A DNA stretch of 64,000 bases from the NCBI RefSeq assembly GCF_001921205.1, contig NZ_MSIE01000048.1:30893-94892 (forward strand). The letters are read 5' to 3'. Source of the stretch: Actinophytocola xanthii (lineage in GTDB: Bacteria; Actinomycetota; Actinomycetes; Mycobacteriales; Pseudonocardiaceae). Below, in pieces: positions 54,185 to 62,677 of this stretch (within the stretch, counting starts at the first letter, position 1; every line of letters begins with the position of its first letter). The position numbers were made by a program, and so were the translations under genes. The notes under the pieces were generated by a model that was not told the origin of the DNA, did not search any database, and saw only the letters and a program-made list of their open reading frames with translations.

Positions 54185-55282
54185 TCAGCAGCTGGGCGGG
54201 GTCCGGCCGGCCTCGATGTCCTCCAGCGCGTCGACCGCCGTGGCGAGTGTCTCGACCTTCACCAGGCGCAGGCCCTCCGGCGCGTTGGCCTTGGCCTCGG
54301 CGCAGTTGCCGGCCGGCACCAGGAAAGTCGTCGCGCCGGCGTCGTGCGCGGCGACCAGCTTGAACGAGATGCCGCCGATCACGCCGATGTTGCCCTTGAC
54401 GTCGATCTCGCCGGTGCCGGCGACCGTGGTCCCGTTCTCCAGCTCGCCCGGGGTGAGCTTGTCCACGATCGCCAGCGCGAAGATCAGCCCGGCCGACGGT
54501 CCACCCACGTCCTGGAGGTGGATCGTGGTCTCGAAGTCGACGTCGGCCCGGTCGGCGGGAAGCAGGCCGAGGAAGCCCTCGGCGCGGTCGTCCGAGCCGA
54601 AGTCCGAGGCCTTGCCGAGGGTGACAGTGCGGGTCTGCTCCTTGTCGTCCTCGTGCTGGAAGGTGATCGAGACCCGGTCACCGGGCCGGGTGCCCCGCAG
54701 CGCCTCGCGCACGTCCTCCTGCACCTCGATCGCGCGGCCGTTGACCTCGACCAGCTGGTCCCCCGGCTCGAGCACCTTGTCGGCCGGGGCGTCGCGGGTG
54801 ACCTCCTGGGCGACGACCTTCACCGGGTAGTCCAGGTATCGCAGCGCCGCGACCTCGGCGTCGCTCTGCGAGTCCTGGAACATCTTCGTGTTCTCCCGCT
54901 GCAGGTCCTCCTCGGTCTGGCCGGGGCCGATGTACTCGTCGCGCGGCATCAGCGCGTGCCGGCCGCTGACCCACAGGCCGAGCGCGCCGAACAGGCTGAT
55001 CTCGTCGCTGATCGAGACCGTGGTCATGCGCAGCTGGCCGCTGGTCCGGTAGGTCTTCTCGCCCTCGACCTGCACCACGACCTGGTCGTTCACGCTGCCG
55101 AGCGTGTCGTAGGTCGGGCCGGGGCCGAGCGAGACGTACGGCACCCGCACCAGCCCGCCGACCAGTCCGAGCACCGCCGCGATCCCGAAGCTGACGACTA
55201 TCGTCCAACCGCGCCGGGTCAGTGGCCAGCCACTGCCCCGGTCGGCGTCGGTCGGCGGCTGCTGGGGTGCTGGGTCGCTCAC
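54185..55282 (-). CDS. PDZ domain-containing Lon-like membrane protease (YlbL family)
   Basis: One N-terminal membrane helix (about 24-45), an external region, a PDZ domain (about 145-210, VLEPGDQLVEVNGRAI) and a Lon-type serine-lysine protease domain with Ser in VGGPSAGL and Lys in GGISFKLVAA, lacking any ATPase. This is the YlbL-type envelope protease. The GTG giving MSDPAPQQ is preferred; an upstream GTG at 55324 is possible. It is convergent with the PPA1309 gene and divergent from the metalloprotease-like gene. Confidence 0.9.
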   Translation of the reverse strand: MSDPAPQQPPTDADRGSGWPLTRRGWTIVVSFGIAAVLGLVGGLVRVPYVSLGPGPTYDTLGSVNDQVVVQVEGEKTYRTSGQLRMTTVSISDEISLFGALGLWVSGRHALMPRDEYIGPGQTEEDLQRENTKMFQDSQSDAEVAALRYLDYPVKVVAQEVTRDAPADKVLEPGDQLVEVNGRAIEVQEDVREALRGTRPGDRVSITFQHEDDKEQTRTVTLGKASDFGSDDRAEGFLGLLPADRADVDFETTIHLQDVGGPSAGLIFALAIVDKLTPGELENGTTVAGTGEIDVKGNIGVIGGISFKLVAAHDAGATTFLVPAGNCAEAKANAPEGLRLVKVETLATAVDALEDIEAGRTPPSC

Positions 55283-55361
55283 GACGTGCAGGGTACGGCG
55301 TGTTCTCGACGAGCGAATCACCACGCGTCACGGCGAGGCCCGTGCCGCGTACCGTGGACAC

Positions 55362-56681
55362 ATGACGGAGTTTCCCTTCGGCTTCGGTCCGCCGAACCCC
55401 GACGACCGCGACAAGAAGGACCAGTCCGGCCAGGGCGGGTCGGGCGGCCAGCAGAACCCGGCCGAGGCGTTCAACCAGCTCGGCCAGATGCTGAGCCAGC
55501 TGGGGCAGATGCTCAGCCAGGCCGGGAGCTCCAGCGGGCCGGTCAACTACGACCTGGCCAAGCAGATCGCCCTGCAGAAGCTGTCCGGTCAGCCCGGCTT
55601 CGGCCCGCCCGCCGACTCGGCGACCGCGGTCCGAGACGCCGTGCACCTGGCCGAGATGTGGCTGGACCCGGTGACGATCCTGCCGGCGGGTGCGACGCAG
55701 GCCCGCTCGTGGACCGCCCGCGACTGGGTCGAGCACACGCTGCCGACCTGGCAGCGGCTGTGCGACCCGGTAGCCCGCCGGGTGTCCGGGGCCTGGGTGG
55801 AGGCGCTGCCCGCCGAGGCCAAGGAGGCGGCCGGACCGCTGCTGTCGATGGTCGGCCAGATGGGCGGGATGGCGTTCGGGTCGCAGCTGGGCAACGCGCT
55901 CGCGCAGCTCGCCTCGGAGGTGTTGACCTCCACCGACATCGGGCTTCCGCTCGGGCCGCCGGCCACCGCGGCCCTGGTACCGGCGAACATCGAGGAGTTC
56001 ACCAAGGGGCTCGAGCGCCCGAGCAGCGAGGTCATGGTGTTCCTCGCCGCCAGGGAAGCCGCCCACCAGCGCCTGTTCGCGCACGTGCCCTGGCTGCGGC
56101 AGCGGCTGCTCGGCACCGTGGAGGAGTTCGCCAGCGGCATCCGGGTGGACACCTCGGCCCTGGAGCAGCTGGCCACCCAGGTCGACCCCACCAACCCGCA
56201 GTCGATCGAGGAGGCCATGCGCTCGGGCATGCTCGAGCCGCAGACGACGCCGGAGCAGAAGACCGCGCTGGCCCGTCTGGAGACCCTTCTCGCCCTGGTC
56301 GAGGGCTGGGTGGACGTCGTCGTCGGCGACGCGGTGGGTGACCGTCTGCCCGGGGCGGACGCGATGCGCGAGACGCTGCGCCGGCGGCGGGCCAGCGGCG
56401 GCCCGGCCGAGCAGACCTTCGCCACCCTGGTCGGCCTGGAGCTGCGCCCCCGCCGACTGCGTGCGGCCGCCTCCCTCTGGCGCCTGCTGGGCGATCGGCA
56501 CGGCCTGGAGGCCCGGGACGGCGTGTGGGCCCACCCCGACCTGGTTCCCACCGCCGAGGACCTCGACGAGCCCATGGACTTCGCCGACCGCCTCGGCAAC
56601 CCCGCCCTCGAGGGCGACCCGATCGCCGAGATCGAGCGCACCGCGCCGCACGATCCCCCGGAGACCCCCGAGGAGAAGTAA
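55362..56681 (+). CDS. DUF2342 zinc-dependent metalloprotease-like protein
   Basis: A Gln/Gly-rich N-terminus precedes a helical domain with the segment FLAAREAAHQRLFAHVPWLRQ, where EAAHQRL corresponds to an altered HExxH site. The family is annotated as 'zinc-dependent metalloprotease' or 'coenzyme F420 biosynthesis associated'. The altered motif makes catalysis doubtful. 439 residues, usual length. Neighbouring PDZ-Lon protease and UPF0182 genes are conserved in Actinobacteria. Confidence 0.85.
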   Translation: MTEFPFGFGPPNPDDRDKKDQSGQGGSGGQQNPAEAFNQLGQMLSQLGQMLSQAGSSSGPVNYDLAKQIALQKLSGQPGFGPPADSATAVRDAVHLAEMWLDPVTILPAGATQARSWTARDWVEHTLPTWQRLCDPVARRVSGAWVEALPAEAKEAAGPLLSMVGQMGGMAFGSQLGNALAQLASEVLTSTDIGLPLGPPATAALVPANIEEFTKGLERPSSEVMVFLAAREAAHQRLFAHVPWLRQRLLGTVEEFASGIRVDTSALEQLATQVDPTNPQSIEEAMRSGMLEPQTTPEQKTALARLETLLALVEGWVDVVVGDAVGDRLPGADAMRETLRRRRASGGPAEQTFATLVGLELRPRRLRAAASLWRLLGDRHGLEARDGVWAHPDLVPTAEDLDEPMDFADRLGNPALEGDPIAEIERTAPHDPPETPEEK

Positions 56682-56700
56682 TCGCAGCTCACGAGACGAC

Positions 56701-56740
56701 GACCGAGCCGTGGCCCACCGGGTGGGACCACGGCTCGGTC
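56701..56740. terminator. bidirectional hairpin terminator
   Basis: GACCGAGCCGTGG and its complement form a perfect 13-bp stem, extended by GAGACGAC/GTCGTCTC pairing outside, between two convergent genes. Confidence 0.8.
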
Positions 56741-56750
56741 GTCTCACGGG

Positions 56751-57311
56751 TCAGTCCTCGCCGGTGATCCCCCAGCCGGCGGCCGCGGAGAGTCCCTCCA
56801 GGTACCCGATGGCCCGCTCGGTGCGCGGGTAGTCCCGCACCAGCTCCCAGAACCGGGCGTTGTGCGCCGGCACGAGCAGGTGGGCCAGCTCGTGCACCAG
56901 CACGTAGTCGAGCACCCAGGGCGGCACGTCACGCAGGTGCTCGCTCACCCGGATGGACTTGTCGGACGGGGTGCACGAGGCCCATCTCGTGCGCATCGGA
57001 GCCACCCAGCGGACGCTGGCCGGCTCCGCGCGCCCGTTCAGGTGCTTCGCGGACAGCTCGCGGCACCGGCGCAGCAGCGTCGCGTCGGACGCCTTGGTCG
57101 GCGGCCGGCGCTTGGTCTCACCTCGTAACAACTTGCGCTGCATCTCAGCCACCCAGTGCGCCTCCTCAGCCTTCGACAGCCGGGCGGGGATCAGCACGAT
57201 TAGCGTGTCGCCTTCGCGATACGCGGTGACGGTGCGGGTGCGGCGCTTGCTCCTTCGCACCTCGACGCGGGGTTCGGACACGGTAGCCACGTTACGACCA
57301 AGGACCGACAT
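56751..57311 (-). CDS. YgjP-like M48 family metallopeptidase
   Basis: The 186-residue protein contains HELAHLLVPAHNARFW, the zinc site HExxH plus third His of YgjP/DUF45 proteins, and the preceding RWASCTPSDKSIRVS strand. The ATG giving MSVLGRNV is chosen. Substrate unknown; some relatives process small or non-protein substrates. The frame continues upstream of the ATG only as shadow of the E1-like gene. Confidence 0.87.
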   Translation of the reverse strand: MSVLGRNVATVSEPRVEVRRSKRRTRTVTAYREGDTLIVLIPARLSKAEEAHWVAEMQRKLLRGETKRRPPTKASDATLLRRCRELSAKHLNGRAEPASVRWVAPMRTRWASCTPSDKSIRVSEHLRDVPPWVLDYVLVHELAHLLVPAHNARFWELVRDYPRTERAIGYLEGLSAAAGWGITGED

Positions 57312-57404
57312 CACGGGAGCACCGACATCGGGGATTTGCCGGCCACCAGGGTGGGCTGTGGATAACGATTTCGTCGCCGGCCGTTGAACAGGGAGCCTCG
57401 TCCT

Positions 57405-58490
57405 GTGCCCGAGCAGCTTCCCAAGCGTCCCCGCCCCGTGCCCGACCTGCGAATACTGCGCCGCGGCCCGGCCGAGGTGCAGATCGGCCTCGACCCGCGG
57501 CTCGCCGCGGTCGTCACCGGCCTGCCCGAGCCGGTCGCGGCCGTCCTCCAACGCCTCTCCGGCCGCGACGACGTCGACGCGCTGCTGGCCTCGGCCGGCG
57601 AGCACCGGTCGGAGCTGCACGCCGCCCTGCGCGCCCTGGCCGCGCGCGGACTGCTGGAGGACGGCGCCAGGCGGTCCGCGCCGGTACCGAGCCGGCTCGT
57701 CGGCGAGCTGGCCACGGCGGCCATGCGCGCGGCGGCCGACGGCTTCCGGGACGATCCGCCCGCACGCCGCGGGCTGGGGGTCGCCGTCCACGGCGACGGT
57801 CGGCTGGCGGTCGCGGTCGCCTGCCTGCTGGCCGGCGCGGGGGTGGGCTGGGTGCACGTGGTCGCGTCCGGCTCGGTCCGCCCGGAGGACACCGGCACCG
57901 GCTATCTGCCCGAGGACGTCGGCCGGCGGCGGGGCGCGGCGGCCAGGACGGCCCTGGCCAGGGTGGACGCGGCGGTGCGCAGTACGGCCTTCCGCGCCGG
58001 GCGCGGGCCTGATCTGGTGGTCCTGGCCGACTCGCTGGTACACGAGCCGGCCAGGGTCAGCGCGCTCAACGCGAGCGGGGTGCCGTACCTGAACGTGCGG
58101 ATGCGCGACGGCATCGGGATCGTCGGACCGCTCGTCGTACCCGGTCTGACCAGCTGCCTGCTGTGCGCCGACCTGCGGCGCTGCGAGCTGGACCCGCACT
58201 GGCCGCGCATCGCCGTGCAGCTGGCCGGGCAGACCCAGCTCGCCGACCTGGCGAGCACGCACGCGACGGCCGCGTTGGCGGTCGGCCAGGCCCTGGACGG
58301 CCTGCGCTGGACCAGAGGCGGCGCGCCGCCGCCGCCGTCCGGGGGCGCCACGCTCGAGCTCGACCTGACCGACGCGGCCGTCAGACGGCGGGTCTGGCCT
58401 GCTCACTCTGCGTGTTCATGTGGCGCCGCAGAGCGCTGCTCCAATGTTGCTGCGAATACCAACGAAGAGTTGAGACAATCGAGTACGTGA
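57405..58490 (+). CDS. ThiF/E1-like protein with zinc ligands
   Basis: The 361-residue protein has an N-terminal helical part, a Rossmann-like half (LGVAVHGDGRLAVAVACLLAG) and CLLCADLRRCE plus a C-terminal CSCG that would form the family's zinc site. The nucleotide motif is degenerate, so adenylating activity is doubtful. It resembles the leader-binding/E1-like partners of RiPP cyclodehydratases, but no RiPP precursor is adjacent. GTG start with GGGAG about 9 nt upstream. It overlaps the kinase gene by 4 nt (GTGA). Confidence 0.68.
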   Translation: MPEQLPKRPRPVPDLRILRRGPAEVQIGLDPRLAAVVTGLPEPVAAVLQRLSGRDDVDALLASAGEHRSELHAALRALAARGLLEDGARRSAPVPSRLVGELATAAMRAAADGFRDDPPARRGLGVAVHGDGRLAVAVACLLAGAGVGWVHVVASGSVRPEDTGTGYLPEDVGRRRGAAARTALARVDAAVRSTAFRAGRGPDLVVLADSLVHEPARVSALNASGVPYLNVRMRDGIGIVGPLVVPGLTSCLLCADLRRCELDPHWPRIAVQLAGQTQLADLASTHATAALAVGQALDGLRWTRGGAPPPPSGGATLELDLTDAAVRRRVWPAHSACSCGAAERCSNVAANTNEELRQSST

Positions 58491-59800
58491 CGGAGATGCC
58501 TCGAAAGACCGCGGCCAGGACGGCGCGGCTGGCCAGCATCCCGCTCGGGGTCGCCGGCCGAGCGGTCGGAGGCTGGGGAAAACGCCTGGTGGGACAGAAC
58601 GCCGAGCAGGTGAACGCCGAGCTGTCGGCGAGGACGGCCGAACAGCTGTTCGCCGTGCTCGGGCAGCTCAAGGGCGGGGCGATGAAGTTCGGCCAGGCAC
58701 TGTCCGTGTTCGAGGCGGCGGTGCCCAACGAGATGGCCGAGCCCTACCGGGAGGCGCTGACCAAGCTGCAGTCGGCCGCGCCACCGATGAGCAGCCAGAC
58801 CACGCGGCGGGTGCTCGCCGAGCAACTGGGCAGGTCGTGGCAGGACCGGTTCTCCTCGTTCGAGGACGAGCCGGCCGCGGCGGCGAGCATCGGCCAGGTG
58901 CACCGGGCGGTGTGGCACGACGGCCGCGAGGTCGCGGTGAAGGTCCAGTACCCGGGTGCCGACCAGGCGCTGCTCTCCGACCTCCGGCAGCTGCAGCGGT
59001 TCAGCCGGCTGTTCCAGATGCTGGTGCCCGGCACCGAGGTCAAGCCGCTGCTCCAGGAGCTGACCGACCGGATGAGCGAGGAGCTCGACTACCGGTCGGA
59101 GGCGGCGAACCAGCGCGCGTTCGCCAAGGAGTTCGCCGGCGACCCGCACGTCATCGTGCCCAGGGTGGTGGCGAGCGCACCGAAGGTGCTGGTCAGCGAG
59201 TGGGTGGACGGGCGCTCGCTGGCGTCGGTGATCCGGGACGGCAGCCGGGCCGAACGCGACCGCGCGGGCTACCTCCTCGCGGAGTTCCACTACTCCTCGC
59301 CGGCGCGGGCCGGGATGCTGCACTCCGACCCCCACCCGGGCAACTTCATGCTCACCGAGGACGGGCGGCTGTGCGTCATCGACTTCGGCGCGGTCGCCCA
59401 CCTGCCGCAGGGCCTGCCGGAGGCACACGGGCGGATGGTCCGCCTCGCCCTCGACGGCGACTCGGACGCGCTGCTGACCCTGCTGCGCGAGGAGCACTTC
59501 GTGCGGCCCGACCAGCGTGACCTCGAGGCCGAGCACGTGTACACGTACCTGGCCCCGTTCGTCGAGCCGGTGCGCACCGAGACGTTCCACTTCACCCGGA
59601 GGTGGATGCAGAAGCAGGCGATGCGGGTGGGTGACGTGCGCAGCCAGGACTTCCGTACCGGCCGCTCGCTGAACCTGCCGCCGCAGTACCTGCTGCTGCA
59701 CCGCGTGCTCGGCGGCTCGACCGGCATCCTCTGCCAGCTCGACGCCGAGCTTCCCGTCCGGGCTCTCCTCACCCGCTGGCAACCAGGTTTCACCACGTGA
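58487..59800 (+). CDS. ABC1/UbiB-family atypical kinase
   Basis: The 437-residue protein shows the ABC1 motifs: GGAMKFGQALS (KxGQ), AAASIGQVHRA, VAVKVQYPG, HSDPHPGNF and IDFGAVA. The family are ATP-dependent, Ala-rich-loop kinases or ATPases linked to quinone or isoprenoid lipid metabolism. Its GTG overlaps the E1-like gene's stop, so the two are translationally coupled, a conserved pairing in actinobacteria whose biochemical meaning is unknown. Confidence 0.9.
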   Translation: MTEMPRKTAARTARLASIPLGVAGRAVGGWGKRLVGQNAEQVNAELSARTAEQLFAVLGQLKGGAMKFGQALSVFEAAVPNEMAEPYREALTKLQSAAPPMSSQTTRRVLAEQLGRSWQDRFSSFEDEPAAAASIGQVHRAVWHDGREVAVKVQYPGADQALLSDLRQLQRFSRLFQMLVPGTEVKPLLQELTDRMSEELDYRSEAANQRAFAKEFAGDPHVIVPRVVASAPKVLVSEWVDGRSLASVIRDGSRAERDRAGYLLAEFHYSSPARAGMLHSDPHPGNFMLTEDGRLCVIDFGAVAHLPQGLPEAHGRMVRLALDGDSDALLTLLREEHFVRPDQRDLEAEHVYTYLAPFVEPVRTETFHFTRRWMQKQAMRVGDVRSQDFRTGRSLNLPPQYLLLHRVLGGSTGILCQLDAELPVRALLTRWQPGFTT

Positions 59801-59901
59801 ACCGGGGTCCCGCCGACCCAACGGGACATTCGCCCCCCTGACTTGTCCACAGCCGCGCCGCCCACCTTTCCCCCTGCCCCCGTGCCCCGGAACATCGAGG
59901 C

Positions 59902-60810
59902 ATGACCACCTGCCTCCCCACCCCGCTCCCAGGCTCGGACGTCACCAGCACCGCGGCCCTCCGGTCGGCCGGCGTCTCCGCCCACACCATCGCCTCCCGC
60001 TGTCGCCCGTCCGGCCCCTGGCAACGCCTGTTCCCCGGGGTGGTCCTGCTCAACACCACCCCACCGACCAGACGCGACCTCCTGCACGCCGCCCTCACCT
60101 ACGCAGGCCCCGAGGCAGTGATCACGGGCACAGACGCCATGCGAGCCCACGCCGTCCCCGCCCCGCCGTCCGACGAGATCCTGGTACTCATCCCGGCCAC
60201 CCGCCGCGTGGCAAGCCGGCCACCCCTCGTCGTCGAACGCACCACCCGGCTCCCCGTTCCCCAACGCCGAGCCGGCCTACCCGTGGCGCCCCTGGCCCGC
60301 GCCACCATCGACGCCGCCCGCCGAGAACCGAACGCCGACCGCCTCAAGTCCGTCCTGTTCGCCCCGGTGGCACAAGCCGCCTGCTCCCTGACCGACCTCC
60401 GCACCGAACTGGACGCCGGCAACCAACGCGGGTCGGCGGCCGTACGCGCCCTCCTGACCAAGCCCAACCAGGAGGACCTGATCCCCCTGACCCAGGCCCT
60501 GACGACCTCGGTCCTGCAAACCACCCCCCTCCCACCCCCACGCTGGCAGGTGGCCCTCCACACCCCCCACGGCCACCCCCTGGGCACAGCCGACGCGTGG
60601 TGGCCCACCGCCGGCCTGGCCTGGAACGTGGAGACCGCGACTCCACCCCTCCCCACAACCACCGAGGCCGCCCCTTCGCTCACCGAAGCAGGCATCACCG
60701 TCCTCCACACCGCCCCGACCCGCCTACGCAGCGACCCACGGGCCGTAGCAACGGAACTGGTGGAGGCCTACGCCTACGCCAGCCGAAACCCCCACCTCCC
60801 CCGCCCCTGA
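59902..60810 (+). CDS. AbiEi-like winged-helix/nuclease-fold protein
   Basis: The first 60 residues resemble an AbiEi-type winged helix (TAALRSAGVSAHTIASRC, then WQRLFPGVVLL). The C-terminal part has a degenerate Vsr/RecB-like strand GTADAWWPTAGLAWNVE, as in DUF559-type proteins. 302 residues. No partner toxin (AbiEii) gene is adjacent, so calling it an antitoxin would be over-reading. Such solitary proteins are abundant in Pseudonocardiaceae. Confidence 0.6.
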   Translation: MTTCLPTPLPGSDVTSTAALRSAGVSAHTIASRCRPSGPWQRLFPGVVLLNTTPPTRRDLLHAALTYAGPEAVITGTDAMRAHAVPAPPSDEILVLIPATRRVASRPPLVVERTTRLPVPQRRAGLPVAPLARATIDAARREPNADRLKSVLFAPVAQAACSLTDLRTELDAGNQRGSAAVRALLTKPNQEDLIPLTQALTTSVLQTTPLPPPRWQVALHTPHGHPLGTADAWWPTAGLAWNVETATPPLPTTTEAAPSLTEAGITVLHTAPTRLRSDPRAVATELVEAYAYASRNPHLPRP

Positions 60811-61354
60811 AGGCGCACCCACTCAAGCCCGGTCTCCCCAAAGTCCCTTCCCCGACCCCACCCGAGCCCCTCCCCGCCCGGGGGCCGGTCCCGAGCCGAC
60901 CCAAAGCACACCCCTCTCGAGCCCGTCCCCACCCGAGCCCGTCCCCAAACCCAGCAAGCACGGCCCCACCCGAGTCGTTCCCCTGAACCCTCCAGGGCTC
61001 AGTGCCCCGCTCGAACCGGTCTCCGGATCACCTCGAAAAGCGGACCCGCATCCGAATCCGTCCCTGAACCACCTCGGCCACAGCCCTAAAACCCATCTTC
61101 TGCGCCATCCAAGCCGCAGTCCCACCCGAACCCGCCCCCGAGCCGCTCAGTCTCAAGCCGCAGACCGAGCCCACTTCCATTGCCTTTTCGAAGCGCAGGC
61201 CAGCCGGCCGCACCCCCGGCCCCCGCTCCCCTCTGAGCCATGGCCACAGCCAAGCCATCTCCCCATCGCCCAAACCGCAGAAATCCCGCGTTTCGCCAAG
61301 GAACGGTCCCTGCCGCGCCGGGCCGGCAGGGCGCCACCCCTCCAGTCGACAGAA
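60811..61354. other. gene-free 544-nt region
   Basis: C-rich on this strand, with short direct repeats of the type GAGCCCGTCCCCA near 60920-60950. Frames are open on both strands but look like compositional shadows; no gene supported. Confidence 0.45.
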
Positions 61355-61531
61355 CTAACTCCAGGCAGACCCTCCCAACACCCAACAGGAGTTCCCAATG
61401 CCGGAAACCGATGTCAGCACGAACCACAGTGCGAGCAGGCCCCACCGGCCAACCGCCCCGACCGCGCTCCAGCGCAGCGACCGCCGGCCCCACACGCGGC
61501 GTCCGAGGACCAACCCGACCAGCGGGATCAC
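61355..61531 (-). CDS. small two-helix membrane protein
   Basis: A GTG overlapping the zinc-ribbon stop codon (GTGA) opens a 58-residue frame: IPLVGLVLG, a basic loop GRRVWGRRSLRW, then WGLLALWFVLTSV. Two hydrophobic helices around a positive loop fit a small membrane protein with both ends outside. The coupling to the zinc-ribbon gene suggests a functional pair. No family recognised. Confidence 0.6.
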   Translation of the reverse strand: MIPLVGLVLGRRVWGRRSLRWSAVGAVGRWGLLALWFVLTSVSGIGNSCWVLGGSAWS

Positions 61532-61716
61532 CAGTACTCGGTCGGCAGCTTTCCCTCGATGTCGCGCACGTGCGCCCGCGCGCACGCCGGACAGAGCCAG
61601 CGCTGGCCCTGCCTGTCGTTCTCGATGCTCCAGGTCAGCGCCTCGGCCGGACTCGCGTCGCTACGTGATCGGCCGCAGCGCATGCATATCGGGGGTTCTT
61701 GGGAACGGTCAGCCAT
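61528..61716 (-). CDS. small zinc-ribbon protein
   Basis: The 62-residue protein has CMRCG near its start and CPACA about 35 residues later, a four-Cys zinc ribbon, then a conserved-looking IEGKLPTEYW end. The ATG giving MADRSQE is chosen over an in-frame ATG 9 nt upstream. It could bind nucleic acid or a protein partner; function unknown. Its stop overlaps the small membrane protein start. Confidence 0.72.
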   Translation of the reverse strand: MADRSQEPPICMRCGRSRSDASPAEALTWSIENDRQGQRWLCPACARAHVRDIEGKLPTEYW

Positions 61717-61732
61717 GGGGCGCAATCGTACG

Positions 61733-62614
61733 TCAACCGTTCTTTCGTCCTAAATGGACTGACGAGGTGCCGAGGAAGAACACGTCATCGCGGTTGCCGA
61801 CATAGTCGTCATCGCTCGGGTCGAGCAACCGGGCGACGGTCACCCGGTCGTGCTCGTCGAGGTACTCCTCACCCGAATGGGACATCCAGGTCAGCATGTC
61901 CACTACAGACAGACGAGTCGCCTCGTCGGCCGGTGCGGGCAGGTCGACGAGGTAGCTGAACGAGGAGGTGTCGACAAGGCCCGCGGCCGCCAGGGCACGC
62001 GTCCACCCGACCGGTAGCCGAACCGACCCCGGCATCTCCTCGCGCATCCGCACGAACCACTGGTTGCGCGCCGCGAGCAGCCGGTCGCCCAGTCCAGGCC
62101 GGCCGACGCCGATGTCCCACGGCAGACACTTCGTGTCCAGGCCACCCTCGCTCAGCGCCAGCCAGCCGCCGGGTGCCAGGACACCGGCGAGGCGGTTGAT
62201 GGCCTGCTGCTGATCGGGAAGGTGGTGCACGACGCGTGAGGCCCAGACCAGGTCGGCCGCGGGCAACACCGACGTCAGCCGTTCGTCGGCGGCGTCGACC
62301 GAGACCGCCTCGACGGTCACCGTTCCGCCGGCGGCCTCGGTGGCGTGCCCGGTGGCGGCCGAGAGCAGTTCGTCGACGGCGTCGGCGAGCACCAGGCGAC
62401 CGCCACCCCGCGCGGCCAGCACCGAGGCGAACGCGACGCTCATGCCCCCCGCACCCGACCCGACATCGACCACGACAGGAGGAGTCCCATCAGCAGCCAC
62501 CATGTCCACCAGCCGCTCGGCGACCTGGCGATAGGCCTTGGCGAAGATGTGGTCGGCCCGCCGCAGCGCGGAGAGTCGCTCGTTCCAGTCAATGCCATCA
62601 TGTGTGTGCGCCAT
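61733..62614 (-). CDS. class I SAM-dependent methyltransferase
   Basis: The SAM-binding motif VVVDVGSGAGGMSVA (about residue 50), the acidic end of the next strand (LVLADAV), and WASRVVHHLPDQ then LAPGGWLALSEGG identify a class I methyltransferase. The ATG giving MAHTHDG is chosen. No substrate can be assigned. It directly follows the DUF742 gene (63 nt) where a conservon GTPase gene is usually found. Confidence 0.85.
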   Translation of the reverse strand: MAHTHDGIDWNERLSALRRADHIFAKAYRQVAERLVDMVAADGTPPVVVDVGSGAGGMSVAFASVLAARGGGRLVLADAVDELLSAATGHATEAAGGTVTVEAVSVDAADERLTSVLPAADLVWASRVVHHLPDQQQAINRLAGVLAPGGWLALSEGGLDTKCLPWDIGVGRPGLGDRLLAARNQWFVRMREEMPGSVRLPVGWTRALAAAGLVDTSSFSYLVDLPAPADEATRLSVVDMLTWMSHSGEEYLDEHDRVTVARLLDPSDDDYVGNRDDVFFLGTSSVHLGRKNG

Positions 62615-62677
62615 GCGCTCGACGCTAGCCGGCACCCGCCGCGGCGGCAGGTGCAGTTCGTGCGACCGGGTGTGCGC

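Noticed and set aside
59902..60810. Type IV toxin-antitoxin (AbiE) system
   Set aside because: Only an AbiEi-like winged helix is visible; no AbiEii nucleotidyltransferase gene is adjacent.
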